12,639 bases of DNA from contig JAABPS010000042.1 in NCBI GenBank assembly GCA_011391835.1, positions 1 through 12,639 on the forward strand, written 5' to 3'. Position numbers and translations under genes: made by a program. Position 1 is the first letter of the stretch; every line of letters starts with the position of its first letter. The notes under the pieces were generated by a model. The model ran no database searches and was not told the origin of the DNA. It worked only from the letters and a program-made list of their open reading frames with translations. Of the stretch, positions 6,607 to 12,639 are shown piece after piece. The DNA is from Desulfobacteraceae bacterium (GTDB taxonomy: Bacteria > Desulfobacterota > Desulfobacteria > Desulfobacterales > JAABPS01).

Positions 6607-7671
6607 ATGAAAGTATTGGCCGTTAATTCGAGTGCCCGCACCGGAGATGTGAGCAAAACCGAAATCATGCTGAACTACCTGGTCCAGGGCATGCAGGAAC
6701 AGGGCGCGGATGTGGAAGTTATAAACCTGCGTAAAAAGAAGATCCGGTACTGTATCGGCTGTTTCACCTGCTGGACAAAGACACCAGGCACGTGCGTCCA
6801 CAAAGACGACATGACACACGAGCTTTTCCCAAAATATCGCGATTGCGATATCTGCATCCTGGCCACCCCCTTGTTTCATTATACGGTCAATGCTCAGATG
6901 AAGGCCTTTATCGAACGCACGCTGCCCATGGTTCTTCCCTTTTTTGAGCTTCGAGACGGCGTCACCCGCCACCCCCCGCGTCATGAATCACCATCAATCG
7001 TCATCCTGTCTGTTGCAGGTTTTCCGGAACTCTCCGTATTTGATCAAATCCGTTCGTACGCGAACTATCTGTATAAAAGCAAACTGATTGCTGAAATCTA
7101 CAGGACCTCTTCAGAATTATTAAGCCAGCCGAGCGCCCAGAAAATGCTGGAAGATATTTTCCAGGCAACTGCCCAGGGCGGGCGGGAACTGGTGAAACAC
7201 CAAAAGATCTCTGTTGATACCCTGGCTCGTATGACTGCACCAATCACCGATTTTGAACGGATGGCACCCATCGGCAACCTTGCATGGCAGACCTGTATTA
7301 ATGAAGGTGTCACCATGGGAGAATTTCAGAAAAGAAATATGATCCCACGGCCTGAGTCCATCGAAACTTTTTTGCCGGTTATGCGAATGGGGTTTAATCC
7401 TTCCAAAACGGGCGATGTAAAAGCAGTTATTCAGTTTAATTTTTCAGGAGCAGTCAAAGGCCATTGCTACCTTGCCATTGAACACAGCTCCTTAAAGGCA
7501 GAAACCGGCCCAGCCAAAAAACCGGATCTGACCATTGACACGCCGTTTGAACTCTGGATGGACATCCTGACAGGAAAAGCAGATGGCCAGCAGATGTTCA
7601 TGGAACAGAAATACACAGCATCCGGTAATCTTGAACTGCTCATAAAATTCAGAGAATTCTTCGGCAACTAA
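6607..7671 (+). CDS. NAD(P)H-dependent FMN reductase/iron-sulfur flavoprotein-like protein fused to an SCP2 domain
   Basis: A 354-aa two-domain protein. Residues 1 to about 200 form a flavodoxin-like FMN reductase fold: MKVLAVNSSARTGDVSKTE (1-19) is the FMN phosphate loop and LATPLFHYTVNAQMKAFIER (85-104) is typical of the family. Cysteines C49, C52, C55 and C63 give CX2CX2CX7C, resembling the compact [4Fe-4S] motif of iron-sulfur flavoproteins, though many cluster-free relatives share part of it. Residues from about 265 to 350 resemble an SCP2 sterol-carrier domain (KAVIQFNFSG, KPDLTIDTPFELWMDILTGK, a late FMEQKYTASGNLELL). The SCP2 part is expected to hold a hydrophobic ligand. A cytoplasmic redox role on a lipid-like substrate is inferred. 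The ATG has GGTGAG a few nt upstream. Confidence 0.85.
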   Translation: MKVLAVNSSARTGDVSKTEIMLNYLVQGMQEQGADVEVINLRKKKIRYCIGCFTCWTKTPGTCVHKDDMTHELFPKYRDCDICILATPLFHYTVNAQMKAFIERTLPMVLPFFELRDGVTRHPPRHESPSIVILSVAGFPELSVFDQIRSYANYLYKSKLIAEIYRTSSELLSQPSAQKMLEDIFQATAQGGRELVKHQKISVDTLARMTAPITDFERMAPIGNLAWQTCINEGVTMGEFQKRNMIPRPESIETFLPVMRMGFNPSKTGDVKAVIQFNFSGAVKGHCYLAIEHSSLKAETGPAKKPDLTIDTPFELWMDILTGKADGQQMFMEQKYTASGNLELLIKFREFFGN

Positions 7672-7725
7672 AAACACATCCAGCCCTCCTCTATTCCTTT
7701 CTTCAATTGGCACAGATGGAATTCC

Positions 7726-7860
7726 ATGCACAAAATGATCGTTCGCATGGCACTGTATAAGGTATCGCTGGATTGGGATGCTGTGGAATACTATTTCTCT
7801 TTATTTGGCTTCAGCACGCTCTTTGAAGAGCTGAAAAGGAGATATCGTCATGCTCAATGA
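7726..7860 (+). CDS. Possible 44-aa small protein, overlapping the next gene
   Basis: An ATG-started frame of 44 codons (MHKMIVRMALYKVSLDWD, then EYYFSLFGFSTLFEELKRR) ends in TGA at 7858-7860, overlapping the start of the next ORF by 11 nt. The next gene's ribosome site lies inside its last codons, an arrangement typical of translational coupling. Composition looks protein-like: an aromatic amphipathic stretch, then a basic tail. Its own ribosome site is weak. It is in the same frame as the stop codon of the preceding gene, 18 codons downstream. No family recognised; it may be chance. Confidence 0.35.
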   Translation: MHKMIVRMALYKVSLDWDAVEYYFSLFGFSTLFEELKRRYRHAQ

Positions 7861-8071
7861 AAAAGAGAAAAAAGAATGGCTGACCCTTTCAACATCCATG
7901 TCATTGAAAAAAGATATGCGCAATCTCAAGGCAAACAGGCATAATCCGTTTTTAAAAGAAGGGAAGGTGGATGTAGATGCAGTAATGGAGTTTTTAACCA
8001 GCACCAACGAATTTTTTAATCACTGTCAAAAACCGTTTAAACCGATGATAGAAAAGGTAATGAAGTTGTAA
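7850..8071 (+). CDS. Conserved-looking 73-aa hypothetical protein
   Basis: A 73-aa charged, soluble, mostly helical small protein without signal peptide or membrane segment. Strong Shine-Dalgarno AAGGAG (7836-7841) lies 8 nt before the ATG. The N-terminal half is rich in Lys and Glu (MLNEKEKKEWLTLS); the middle has NRHNPFLKEGKVDVDAVMEF, and the end FFNHCQKPFKPMIEKVMKL. The pattern of an acidic VDVDxxxEF followed by a basic PFKPMIxKxMKL tail reminds me of small uncharacterised proteins of Deltaproteobacteria, but I cannot name a family. It follows a possible 44-codon ORF with an 11-nt overlap. No function is assigned. Confidence 0.65.
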   Translation: MLNEKEKKEWLTLSTSMSLKKDMRNLKANRHNPFLKEGKVDVDAVMEFLTSTNEFFNHCQKPFKPMIEKVMKL

Positions 8072-8154
8072 ACGCTGGATGATTTCATGCAGCATAAATT
8101 TACCTTGCTTTTTTATCCATCCTTTTAGTATCATCGCCCAACATGATCCCGCAT

Positions 8155-8197
8155 GGGCATACGAATTACTGGTAGTCCATGTACGGGCATATTACTG
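8155..8197 (+). repeat. Imperfect short direct repeat upstream of the PAS gene
   Basis: GGGCATACGAATTACTG (8155-8171) recurs as GGGCATATTACTG (8185-8197), the second copy lacking 4 internal bases; starts are 30 bp apart. It lies in the 154-bp gap before the PAS gene and 29 bp before its start. It could be a tandem regulator site, or chance. A weak promoter-like pair TTGCTT (8105-8110) / TATCAT (8129-8134) with an 18-bp spacer is upstream. Confidence 0.25.
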
Positions 8198-8225
8198 CTG
8201 TCAAGAATCGTAAACGGTTCTCTTT

Positions 8226-9209
8226 ATGGCCATGCAGAGAAAAAAAAGAATTATCAAAAGCGATGAACTGTATAAAAGCTTATTTGAAAGCAGCTATTCC
8301 GTCATGCTGATAGTTCATCCCGAAACTGGCGACATTCTGGATGCCAACAAAGCTGCGTGCAGATTTTATGGGTACAGCAGAGATGAAATAACCGCCATGC
8401 AGCTACACGATATCAACACCCTTTCAAAAAAACAGATATTCAAGGAAATGCAAAGCGCCAAATCAGAAAGCCGTAATTATTTTAATTTTCAGCATAAACT
8501 GGCCAGTGGCGAAATAAGAGATGTTGAGGTTTTCAGCGGCCCCATCGAGGTGGATAATGAAAAAGTGCTGTATTCAATTATCCATGATATTTCAGAACGA
8601 AAACATATCGAAAAGCAGATACAGCAGGAGAAGAATCTATCTGAGTCGCTCATTAACAGTCTTCCGGGAATTATGTATCTATTTAATGAAATGGGTGATT
8701 TTATACGGTGGAATAGAAATCTTGAAACCATCACCGGTTTTTCCACAAAGGAAGTTCTGAACATGAATCCGCTTGACTTCATCAGCCCTGACGATAAAGC
8801 ATCCGTTAAGAATTCAATCGATAATGTTTTTAAGGAAGGAAAAGCAACGGTCGAAGCCAAGCTTCTGACAAAGGAGGGCAGGGCCATTCCCTATTATTTT
8901 ACCGGTCTTAAGCTTGCTATCGATCATATACAATATTTAATCGGCATCGGACTGGATATTGAAGAACAAAAACAGATCGCTAAAGAAAAGGAAGAACTCA
9001 TTGAAAAACTAAATGAGTCATTATCCCAGGTTAAAAAATTAAGTGGATTTTTGCCTATCTGCGCATCATGCAAAAAAATCAGAGATGATAAGGGCTACTG
9101 GAATCAGATAGAAACCTATATTAAAGAACACTCGGAAGCAGAATTCAGTCACGGCTTGTGTCCGGAATGTACCGAAAAACTTTACCCGGACATGAAATTT
9201 CCAGCATAA
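8226..9209 (+). CDS. Two-PAS sensor protein with C-terminal Cys4 module
   Basis: A 327-aa cytoplasmic signalling protein with no signal peptide or membrane segment. PAS 1 spans about 15-125, with a classic start (LFESSYSVMLIV) and the connector SIIHDISERKHIEKQI. PAS 2 spans about 142-250 (SLPGIMYLFNEMGDFIRWNR, then IGLDIEEQKQ). A short coiled coil (about 248-272) leads to a ~50-residue tail with C279-x2-C282 and C312-x2-C315 around GYWNQIETYI and EAEFSHGLCPEC. I know this tail as a recurring ending of PAS proteins in sulfate reducers; the four Cys suggest a zinc ribbon or other metal site. No histidine kinase, GGDEF, EAL or HTH domain is present, so output is probably by protein contact. A TAA five codons upstream limits the start; there is no clear ribosome site, and the ATG at 8232 is an alternative. 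Confidence 0.85.
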   Translation: MAMQRKKRIIKSDELYKSLFESSYSVMLIVHPETGDILDANKAACRFYGYSRDEITAMQLHDINTLSKKQIFKEMQSAKSESRNYFNFQHKLASGEIRDVEVFSGPIEVDNEKVLYSIIHDISERKHIEKQIQQEKNLSESLINSLPGIMYLFNEMGDFIRWNRNLETITGFSTKEVLNMNPLDFISPDDKASVKNSIDNVFKEGKATVEAKLLTKEGRAIPYYFTGLKLAIDHIQYLIGIGLDIEEQKQIAKEKEELIEKLNESLSQVKKLSGFLPICASCKKIRDDKGYWNQIETYIKEHSEAEFSHGLCPECTEKLYPDMKFPA

Positions 9210-9212
9210 AAA

Positions 9213-9238
9213 ATCACATACTGCGATTAAAATGTGAT
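9213..9238. repeat. Inverted repeat just after the PAS gene
   Basis: Perfect 7-bp arms ATCACAT (9213-9219) and ATGTGAT (9232-9238) with a 12-nt loop, starting 4 nt after the PAS-gene stop. On the plus strand an A-run follows, so it is a poor intrinsic terminator for the PAS gene. On the minus strand a T-run follows, but no minus-strand gene precedes it. Possible mRNA 3'-end structure or protein site. Confidence 0.3.
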
Positions 9239-9309
9239 AAAAACTCTTGGACACGCTTATTGAAATTTAACCGGTACAAAGCCTGCGGTTACCACAGAGA
9301 GCTTCCCTG

Positions 9310-9338
9310 TTGACAACGAAGCTGTATTGCCTGAAAAT
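9310..9338 (+). promoter_or_regulatory. Candidate promoter for the phosphotriesterase-family gene
   Basis: A perfect -35 TTGACA (9310-9315) with a 17-bp spacer and a weak -10 GAAAAT (9333-9338; 4 of 6). It would give a leader of about 70 nt. The -10 overlaps the left arm of the hairpin at 9329-9361. Confidence 0.35.
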
Positions 9339-9361
9339 GAAACCATGTGTCGTTTTCAGGC
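9329..9361 (+). repeat. Hairpin in the leader of the phosphotriesterase-family gene
   Basis: Perfect 9-bp arms GCCTGAAAA (9329-9337) and TTTTCAGGC (9353-9361) with a 15-nt loop, ending about 50 nt before the ATG at 9414. No T-run follows, so it is not a terminator. It could be an operator overlapping the candidate -10, or a structure in the mRNA leader. Confidence 0.45.
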
Positions 9362-9400
9362 CATTGCATTTGGCACGATGCTTTTTTACAACTTAACAAA

Positions 9401-9406
9401 AAGGAG
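9401..9406 (+). promoter_or_regulatory. Ribosome binding site deciding the phosphotriesterase-family start
   Basis: AAGGAG with 7 nt to the ATG at 9414. The in-frame ATG at 9327 would add 29 residues in front of a clean signal peptide and has no comparable ribosome site, so 9414 is chosen. Confidence 0.8.
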
Positions 9407-9413
9407 AGAAAAC

Positions 9414-10511
9414 ATGTTCAGGCAAAGCGTTAAAAAATTTTTTACACGATCAATCCCTGTTTTGCTGCTTCTCATATCTGTGTCTATCGTGGTCTCGGCA
9501 GAACAGCAGCAAATAAAGGAACCCCCGCCGGTGATGGTGAACACAGTTCTGGGACCCGTTTCGCCAGACAAGCTGGGAATATCGCTGGTACATGAACATT
9601 TCGCCTTTGCGTATCCCGGCTGGTTTGCGGACGACACCATTGCACCCTATAATTACAATGCAGTTTTTAAAACAAACGTTGACGCCATCAATGCAGCTAA
9701 AAAATACGGAATCAATACAATCATCGATGCCACGCCCAATGATGTCGGCGGACGCGATCCTAAGCTCTACAAAGCCCTTGCCATGAGAACCCGCATCAAC
9801 ATTATATGCTCCACAGGTCTTTACACGGAAGATGAAGGATCTCCAACCTATTTCAAAACCCGGCTGGACTGGTATGGCACAGACATTTCCAAAATGATAT
9901 CGGAGCTGTTTATTAAAGAGATTACCGAAGGCATCGGCAAGAGCCGGGTAAAGGCTGGGGTCATCAAGGTCGGAACGAGCGGCGGCGGGCCTATTTCTCC
10001 GTACGAAACAGCGGTTCTGAAGGCTGCGGTGATTGCGCAAAAGGCTACGGGCGTTCCCATTATCACCCACACGTCAGGCCCCTCAGGCGGGGTTGAACAG
10101 GCCGAGCTTTTCCTCAAGGAGGGAGCGAATCCGAAGAAAATCATGATTGGCCATGTATCCAATTCAGGAGACACTAAATATCATAAGGCAATTCTTAAAA
10201 AAGGCGTCTATATTGCTTTTGACCGGATTGGCCTTGATATATTCAACCCAACCAATGTCATTGTTCAAAATATTGCTGACCTTTGCAAAGAGGGATATGC
10301 AAATCAGATTATGCTCTCTCATGACACGGTAAACGCCTGGCTGGGAAGACCCATTGAAGCGCCGGAAGCAGTTCTGAAGTCGCTTGCCAACTGGCGGATG
10401 GATCACATATCCCAGAATGTTCTTCCTGCCCTCAAGGCAAAGGGCGTAACAGATGAACAGATAAATATCATGATGGTCGAGAACCCGAAAAAGCTGTTCA
10501 TTGGCAAATAG
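9414..10511 (+). CDS. Exported phosphotriesterase-family metal-dependent hydrolase
   Basis: A 365-aa amidohydrolase-superfamily protein of the phosphotriesterase (PTE)/PTE-like lactonase group. A Sec signal peptide (basic MFRQSVKKFFTR, then LLLLISVSIVV, cleavage likely after SA at 28-29) predicts periplasmic or extracellular location. The binuclear metal site is complete: H60 and H62 (VHEHF), K185 (GVIKVG; carboxylated Lys in PTE), H219 (IITHTSG), H247 (MIGHVS) and D304 (LSHD). FDRIGLDIF (269-277) also fits the family. Known members hydrolyse lactones or phosphotriesters, and some have no known substrate. The natural substrate cannot be told from sequence; a lactonase is at least as likely as a phosphotriesterase. 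The gene appears monocistronic, with a hairpin-bearing leader upstream and a strong terminator downstream. Confidence 0.9.
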   Translation: MFRQSVKKFFTRSIPVLLLLISVSIVVSAEQQQIKEPPPVMVNTVLGPVSPDKLGISLVHEHFAFAYPGWFADDTIAPYNYNAVFKTNVDAINAAKKYGINTIIDATPNDVGGRDPKLYKALAMRTRINIICSTGLYTEDEGSPTYFKTRLDWYGTDISKMISELFIKEITEGIGKSRVKAGVIKVGTSGGGPISPYETAVLKAAVIAQKATGVPIITHTSGPSGGVEQAELFLKEGANPKKIMIGHVSNSGDTKYHKAILKKGVYIAFDRIGLDIFNPTNVIVQNIADLCKEGYANQIMLSHDTVNAWLGRPIEAPEAVLKSLANWRMDHISQNVLPALKAKGVTDEQINIMMVENPKKLFIGK

Positions 10512-10557
10512 ATGGGACAAGTCAGGAACAGAAATAATTTTTAAAACCTATGTTAGA

Positions 10558-10635
10558 ATATCCGGGGATACGCTGTCTTTTTGATCAGGGCGGCCTGATC
10601 TTAAAACAGACAGCAAACATCCCCGGGTATTTTTT
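10558..10635 (+). terminator. Long composite hairpin terminator
   Basis: A 12-bp outer stem (10558-10569 with 10619-10630, one G-U pair) is followed by a run of six T (10630-10635). Nested inside are GCTGTCT / AGACAGC (7 bp) and, at the tip, GATCAGG / CCTGATC (7 bp) with a GCGG loop. The three stems stack into one long, bulged hairpin starting 46 nt after the phosphotriesterase-family stop. It should terminate that transcript and insulate the M15-type peptidase gene downstream. Confidence 0.85.
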
Positions 10636-10693
10636 AAACCGTATCTTTGTCATGACCCACTTTCTATAGTCAGCCCTGTTTCACGGAAACGGC

Positions 10694-11329
10694 ATGCATA
10701 ACTGTATTTTTTTGCTACTTTTCATACTGCTTTACATCGGCCCTGTTTTTGCAGAACCGCCCAAAACCTGCACCTACAGCACCTATAAATGGAACGTTCA
10801 TCAGCGTAAAGCCATTGAATTTAAACAAGTGAAACACCCCTACACCGATTTGTCCTCCCATGAAATTCATCAGGACACAGGCTGCACGGTATGTGAGGAA
10901 GATCAGGTGGAGATTGCTATCCCTGGCATCAACCGGTTTAGCGTCTGCAAACAATTTGCAGGGAAAATCGAAACCGCCCTGCGAAAACTCAAACAGCAGA
11001 ATCAGCCTGTTTTAGATGTTGTGGGGTACAGGGTCGGCATGACAAAAGGAAATGTGGATCACCAGGGCAATCGCACGGAATTCAGCTATCATTCGTTTGG
11101 CATCGCCATTGATATCAACACCGGACAAAATGGTTTATATGATAATTGCATAACCTATGGCCCGCAATGCAAACTCATCAAAGGCGGGAAATGGCATCCG
11201 GATCAAACCGGCAGTCTCACCAGCCAAAGCCCCATTGTAATGGAGCTGAAATCCATTGGATTTAAATGGGGCGGGGAAATTGAAGGAAAGCAGAAAGATT
11301 TTATGCATTTTTCGCCAACAGGATATTAA
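10694..11329 (+). CDS. Secreted M15-type (VanY/DD-carboxypeptidase-like) peptidase
   Basis: A 211-aa protein with a Sec signal peptide (hydrophobic 4-18, cleavage likely after VFA at 18-20). The M15 zinc-peptidase core is recognised by GYR (111-113), SYHSFGIAIDIN (131-142, supplying H133 and D140) and the distal WGG...DFMHF (192-206, supplying H205). These are the expected three zinc ligands, so it should be active. Known relatives cut D-Ala-D-Ala or L-Ala-D-Glu peptide bonds of peptidoglycan. Residues 21-105 form an extra N-terminal part with TGCTVCEEDQ (62-71) and further Cys, suggesting disulfides after export. The start has only a weak ribosome site, and a small GTTTC/GAAAC hairpin lies just before the ATG. 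The DUF4846 gene begins 23 nt downstream, suggesting co-transcription. Confidence 0.85.
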   Translation: MHNCIFLLLFILLYIGPVFAEPPKTCTYSTYKWNVHQRKAIEFKQVKHPYTDLSSHEIHQDTGCTVCEEDQVEIAIPGINRFSVCKQFAGKIETALRKLKQQNQPVLDVVGYRVGMTKGNVDHQGNRTEFSYHSFGIAIDINTGQNGLYDNCITYGPQCKLIKGGKWHPDQTGSLTSQSPIVMELKSIGFKWGGEIEGKQKDFMHFSPTGY

Positions 11330-11352
11330 ATCAAATTTTATTCCTAAGAATA

Positions 11353-12195
11353 ATGAAAGCCAGATTAAACCTGACATTATGTTTATTTCTTTTTCTCATG
11401 CTGCCCATCAGAGCTTACGCTTTTGTCTATCCCTGGATGGAGAATCAACACACTGATTCAGCAGTAATTGACCTCATTGACGTACCGGACGGATTTGAAC
11501 GGGTAAACGTGGAATCCGGGTCATTTGCGGGCTGGCTTCGTCATCTGCCCCTGAAACGAAAAGGCGCTGCTGTCTATCTCTACAATGGCAGAAAAAAGCC
11601 AAACCAGGATGTGCATGTTGCCGTGATAGATATCGATACAGGTTCGAGAGATCTTCAGCAGTGCGCAGACGCAGTGATGCGGCTGCGGGCTGAATATCTG
11701 TATTCCATAAAAGACGTTGCATCGATCCATTTTAATTTCACCAGCGGTCATCCGGCGTTATTTACCCAATGGGCTGAAGGATTTCGTCCGGTTGTTCAGG
11801 GAAATAGCGTCTCCTGGATTAAAAAAGCGATGGCGGATTCATCCTATGCCAATTTCAGAAACTATTTAGATACTGTTTTTACCTATGCGGGGAGCCACTC
11901 ATTAAGCAGAGAACTAAAACCCGTTTCCACAATCGCGGATATGAAAATTGGAGATATCTTTGTAAAGGGAGGATTCCCCGGTCACGCAGTAATCGTTGTG
12001 GATATGGCTAAAAACAGGACAACAGGAAAAACTGTTTTCCTTCTCGCTCAATCCTACATGCCTGCTCAGGACATGCATATTCTTAAAAACCCGAAGGATG
12101 GAACCCTTTCCCCCTGGTATGATATGGATTTCGGCTCTATTCTTTACACGCCTGAATGGATTTTTTACAGAAATGAACTTAAGAGGTTCCAATAA
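11353..12195 (+). CDS. Secreted DUF4846-family protein
   Basis: A 280-aa protein with a Sec signal peptide (hydrophobic 8-18, likely cleavage after AYA at 21-23). I recognise the DUF4846 pattern in GSFAGWLRHLPLK (56-68), DLQQCADAVMRLRAEYLYS (100-118) and the C-terminal PGHAVIVVDMA (209-219), then LAQSYMPAQDMHILKNP (231-247) and YTPEWIF (265-271). The GHAVIVVDMA segment recalls the His-bearing strand of NlpC/P60-like or transglutaminase-like folds, but a catalytic Cys is not evident. Function is unknown in the family. The position 23 nt after a secreted peptidoglycan-type peptidase suggests a cell-envelope role. The reading frame looks complete, and its last 17 bases overlap the convergent RHS remnant. 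The start has no strong ribosome site, so coupling to the upstream gene is possible. Confidence 0.82.
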   Translation: MKARLNLTLCLFLFLMLPIRAYAFVYPWMENQHTDSAVIDLIDVPDGFERVNVESGSFAGWLRHLPLKRKGAAVYLYNGRKKPNQDVHVAVIDIDTGSRDLQQCADAVMRLRAEYLYSIKDVASIHFNFTSGHPALFTQWAEGFRPVVQGNSVSWIKKAMADSSYANFRNYLDTVFTYAGSHSLSRELKPVSTIADMKIGDIFVKGGFPGHAVIVVDMAKNRTTGKTVFLLAQSYMPAQDMHILKNPKDGTLSPWYDMDFGSILYTPEWIFYRNELKRFQ

Positions 12196-12616
12196 AAAAA
12201 CAGCTTAAAGGATAGTGGTAGCGATGCAATGTGGCTGGATCAAAATCTATTCCTTCAAACGGATCACTACTTAAAAACCTCCCAACTTCAGTATTCATGT
12301 ACCTCGCTCTCAGGCAATAGAACCCGGCATTGGGATCGTACTGTTCGCCTGTGTAGAGATAATTATTTACAGTAGAGCCGGTACTGCTGGTGAGAATGCC
12401 GAACGCATCATACGTATAAGTGTCGGTGATGTTTCCGCTCAAACCAGAGAGCTGCCTCGTGGACATCTGGCCGTCGTAGTGGAAGTAATTTGTAACCCAC
12501 TTCTTCTTATCTTCCCGCACCTGGCTGATCAGATCGTCGCCGTAGGTATATGAGGCAGTCAGCGCGCCTGCGCCATCAAACTCCTCCAGCGCCTGGGCAT
12601 AGAGACTGTGTCGCAA
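12179..12616 (-). pseudogene. RHS-repeat-associated core fragment, truncated at both ends
   Basis: The frame encodes 145 residues from a TTG at 12616, preceded directly by an in-frame TAA. The middle is clear RHS/YD-repeat core: YAQALEEFDGAGAL (6-19), GDDLISQ (26-32), YFHYDGQMSTRQLS (44-57), YTYDAFG (67-73), YLYTGEQYDPNAGFYCLRAR (86-105), GRFLSSDPFEG (112-122) and LHRYHY (130-135). Intact RHS proteins are usually far longer and continue LHRY with a short NPVNYVDPSG-like link into a variable toxin tip. Here the frame turns to LSCFFIGTS and stops, so the tip is lost. On the other side, homology starts abruptly at YAQ. No ribosome site or signal peptide is visible. It is probably a displaced RHS fragment, not a working gene; strain-level decay is an inference. 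Confidence 0.85.
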
Positions 12617-12639
12617 TTACAATAATGACCGTTTTCTAT
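12602..12639 (+). mobile_element. Possible insertion-element end next to the RHS fragment
   Basis: RHS coding similarity stops abruptly near 12600 and the last 38 bases (starting GAGACTGTGTCGCAATTAC) have no RHS character. Such a junction, with an in-frame stop just beyond it, is what an insertion sequence end in an RHS gene would look like. The element itself lies outside the window and no transposase is seen, so this is a low-confidence call. Confidence 0.25.

Noticed and set aside
6556..6984. 142-codon minus-strand frame over the flavoprotein start
   Set aside because: Antisense to the well supported flavoprotein-SCP2 gene, with low-complexity composition and no motif.
8079..8213. 44-codon frame after the 73-aa gene
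   Set aside because: No ribosome site and no protein-like pattern. Its end crosses the direct repeat before the PAS gene, so chance is likely.
9213..9238. CRP-like or FNR-like binding site
   Set aside because: The order is TCACA...TGTGA with a long spacer, the reverse of the TGTGA-N6-TCACA arrangement, and the FNR motif does not fit. Kept only as an inverted repeat.
9327..9413. Longer N-terminus for the phosphotriesterase-family gene
   Set aside because: Adds 29 residues before a proper signal peptide and lacks a ribosome site. AAGGAG sits 7 nt before the ATG at 9414.
1..12639. CRISPR array, tRNA or rRNA gene, phage or defence cluster
   Set aside because: No regularly spaced repeats, tRNA-like cloverleaf, rRNA similarity or phage structural genes were seen. 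The RHS fragment alone is not evidence of a defence or toxin system.

Overview
The window looks like a piece of chromosome from an anaerobic Desulfobacterota bacterium, most likely a Desulfobacterales-type sulfate reducer. That placement is an inference. It rests on a siroheme-decarboxylase-like AsnC/Lrp protein (alternative heme pathway), a B12-type radical SAM protein, an iron-sulfur flavoprotein-like gene, a PAS sensor with a C-terminal Cys4 module, and moderate GC with long open frames. No rRNA, tRNA, CRISPR array or intact mobile element was seen.

Left half (1-6298, all minus strand): two transcription units. The upstream one reads yejB-type permease, mtnA, ahbB-like gene, B12 radical SAM, with gaps of 41, 4 and 65 nt, so it looks like an operon despite the mixed functions. 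The second reads pepA then a YhhN/TMEM86-family membrane protein that runs off the left edge. It has its own promoter with perfect -35 and -10 hexamers (18-bp spacer) in the 152-bp gap upstream of pepA.

Middle (6302-9209): a 305-bp divergent intergenic region separates yejB from a plus-strand gene fusing an FMN-reductase/flavodoxin fold (compact four-Cys motif) to an SCP2 sterol-carrier domain. After it come two overlapping small ORFs (44 and 73 codons), then a two-PAS sensor protein with no recognisable kinase, cyclase or transmitter domain. It ends in a Cys4 putative metal-binding module.

Right half (9210-12639): an exported phosphotriesterase-family hydrolase with a complete binuclear metal site, followed by a long composite hairpin terminator. 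Next come two secreted-protein genes that look co-transcribed, an M15-type peptidase and a DUF4846 protein. At the right edge is a convergent RHS-repeat remnant truncated at both ends; the last 38 bases lack RHS similarity and may be the end of an insertion element.

No clear new defence system or other self-evident novel system is visible. The best leads are the orphan Yej-type permease, the AhbB-like/B12 radical SAM pairing, the flavoprotein-SCP2 fusion, the PAS-Cys4 sensor, and the M15/DUF4846 envelope pair.
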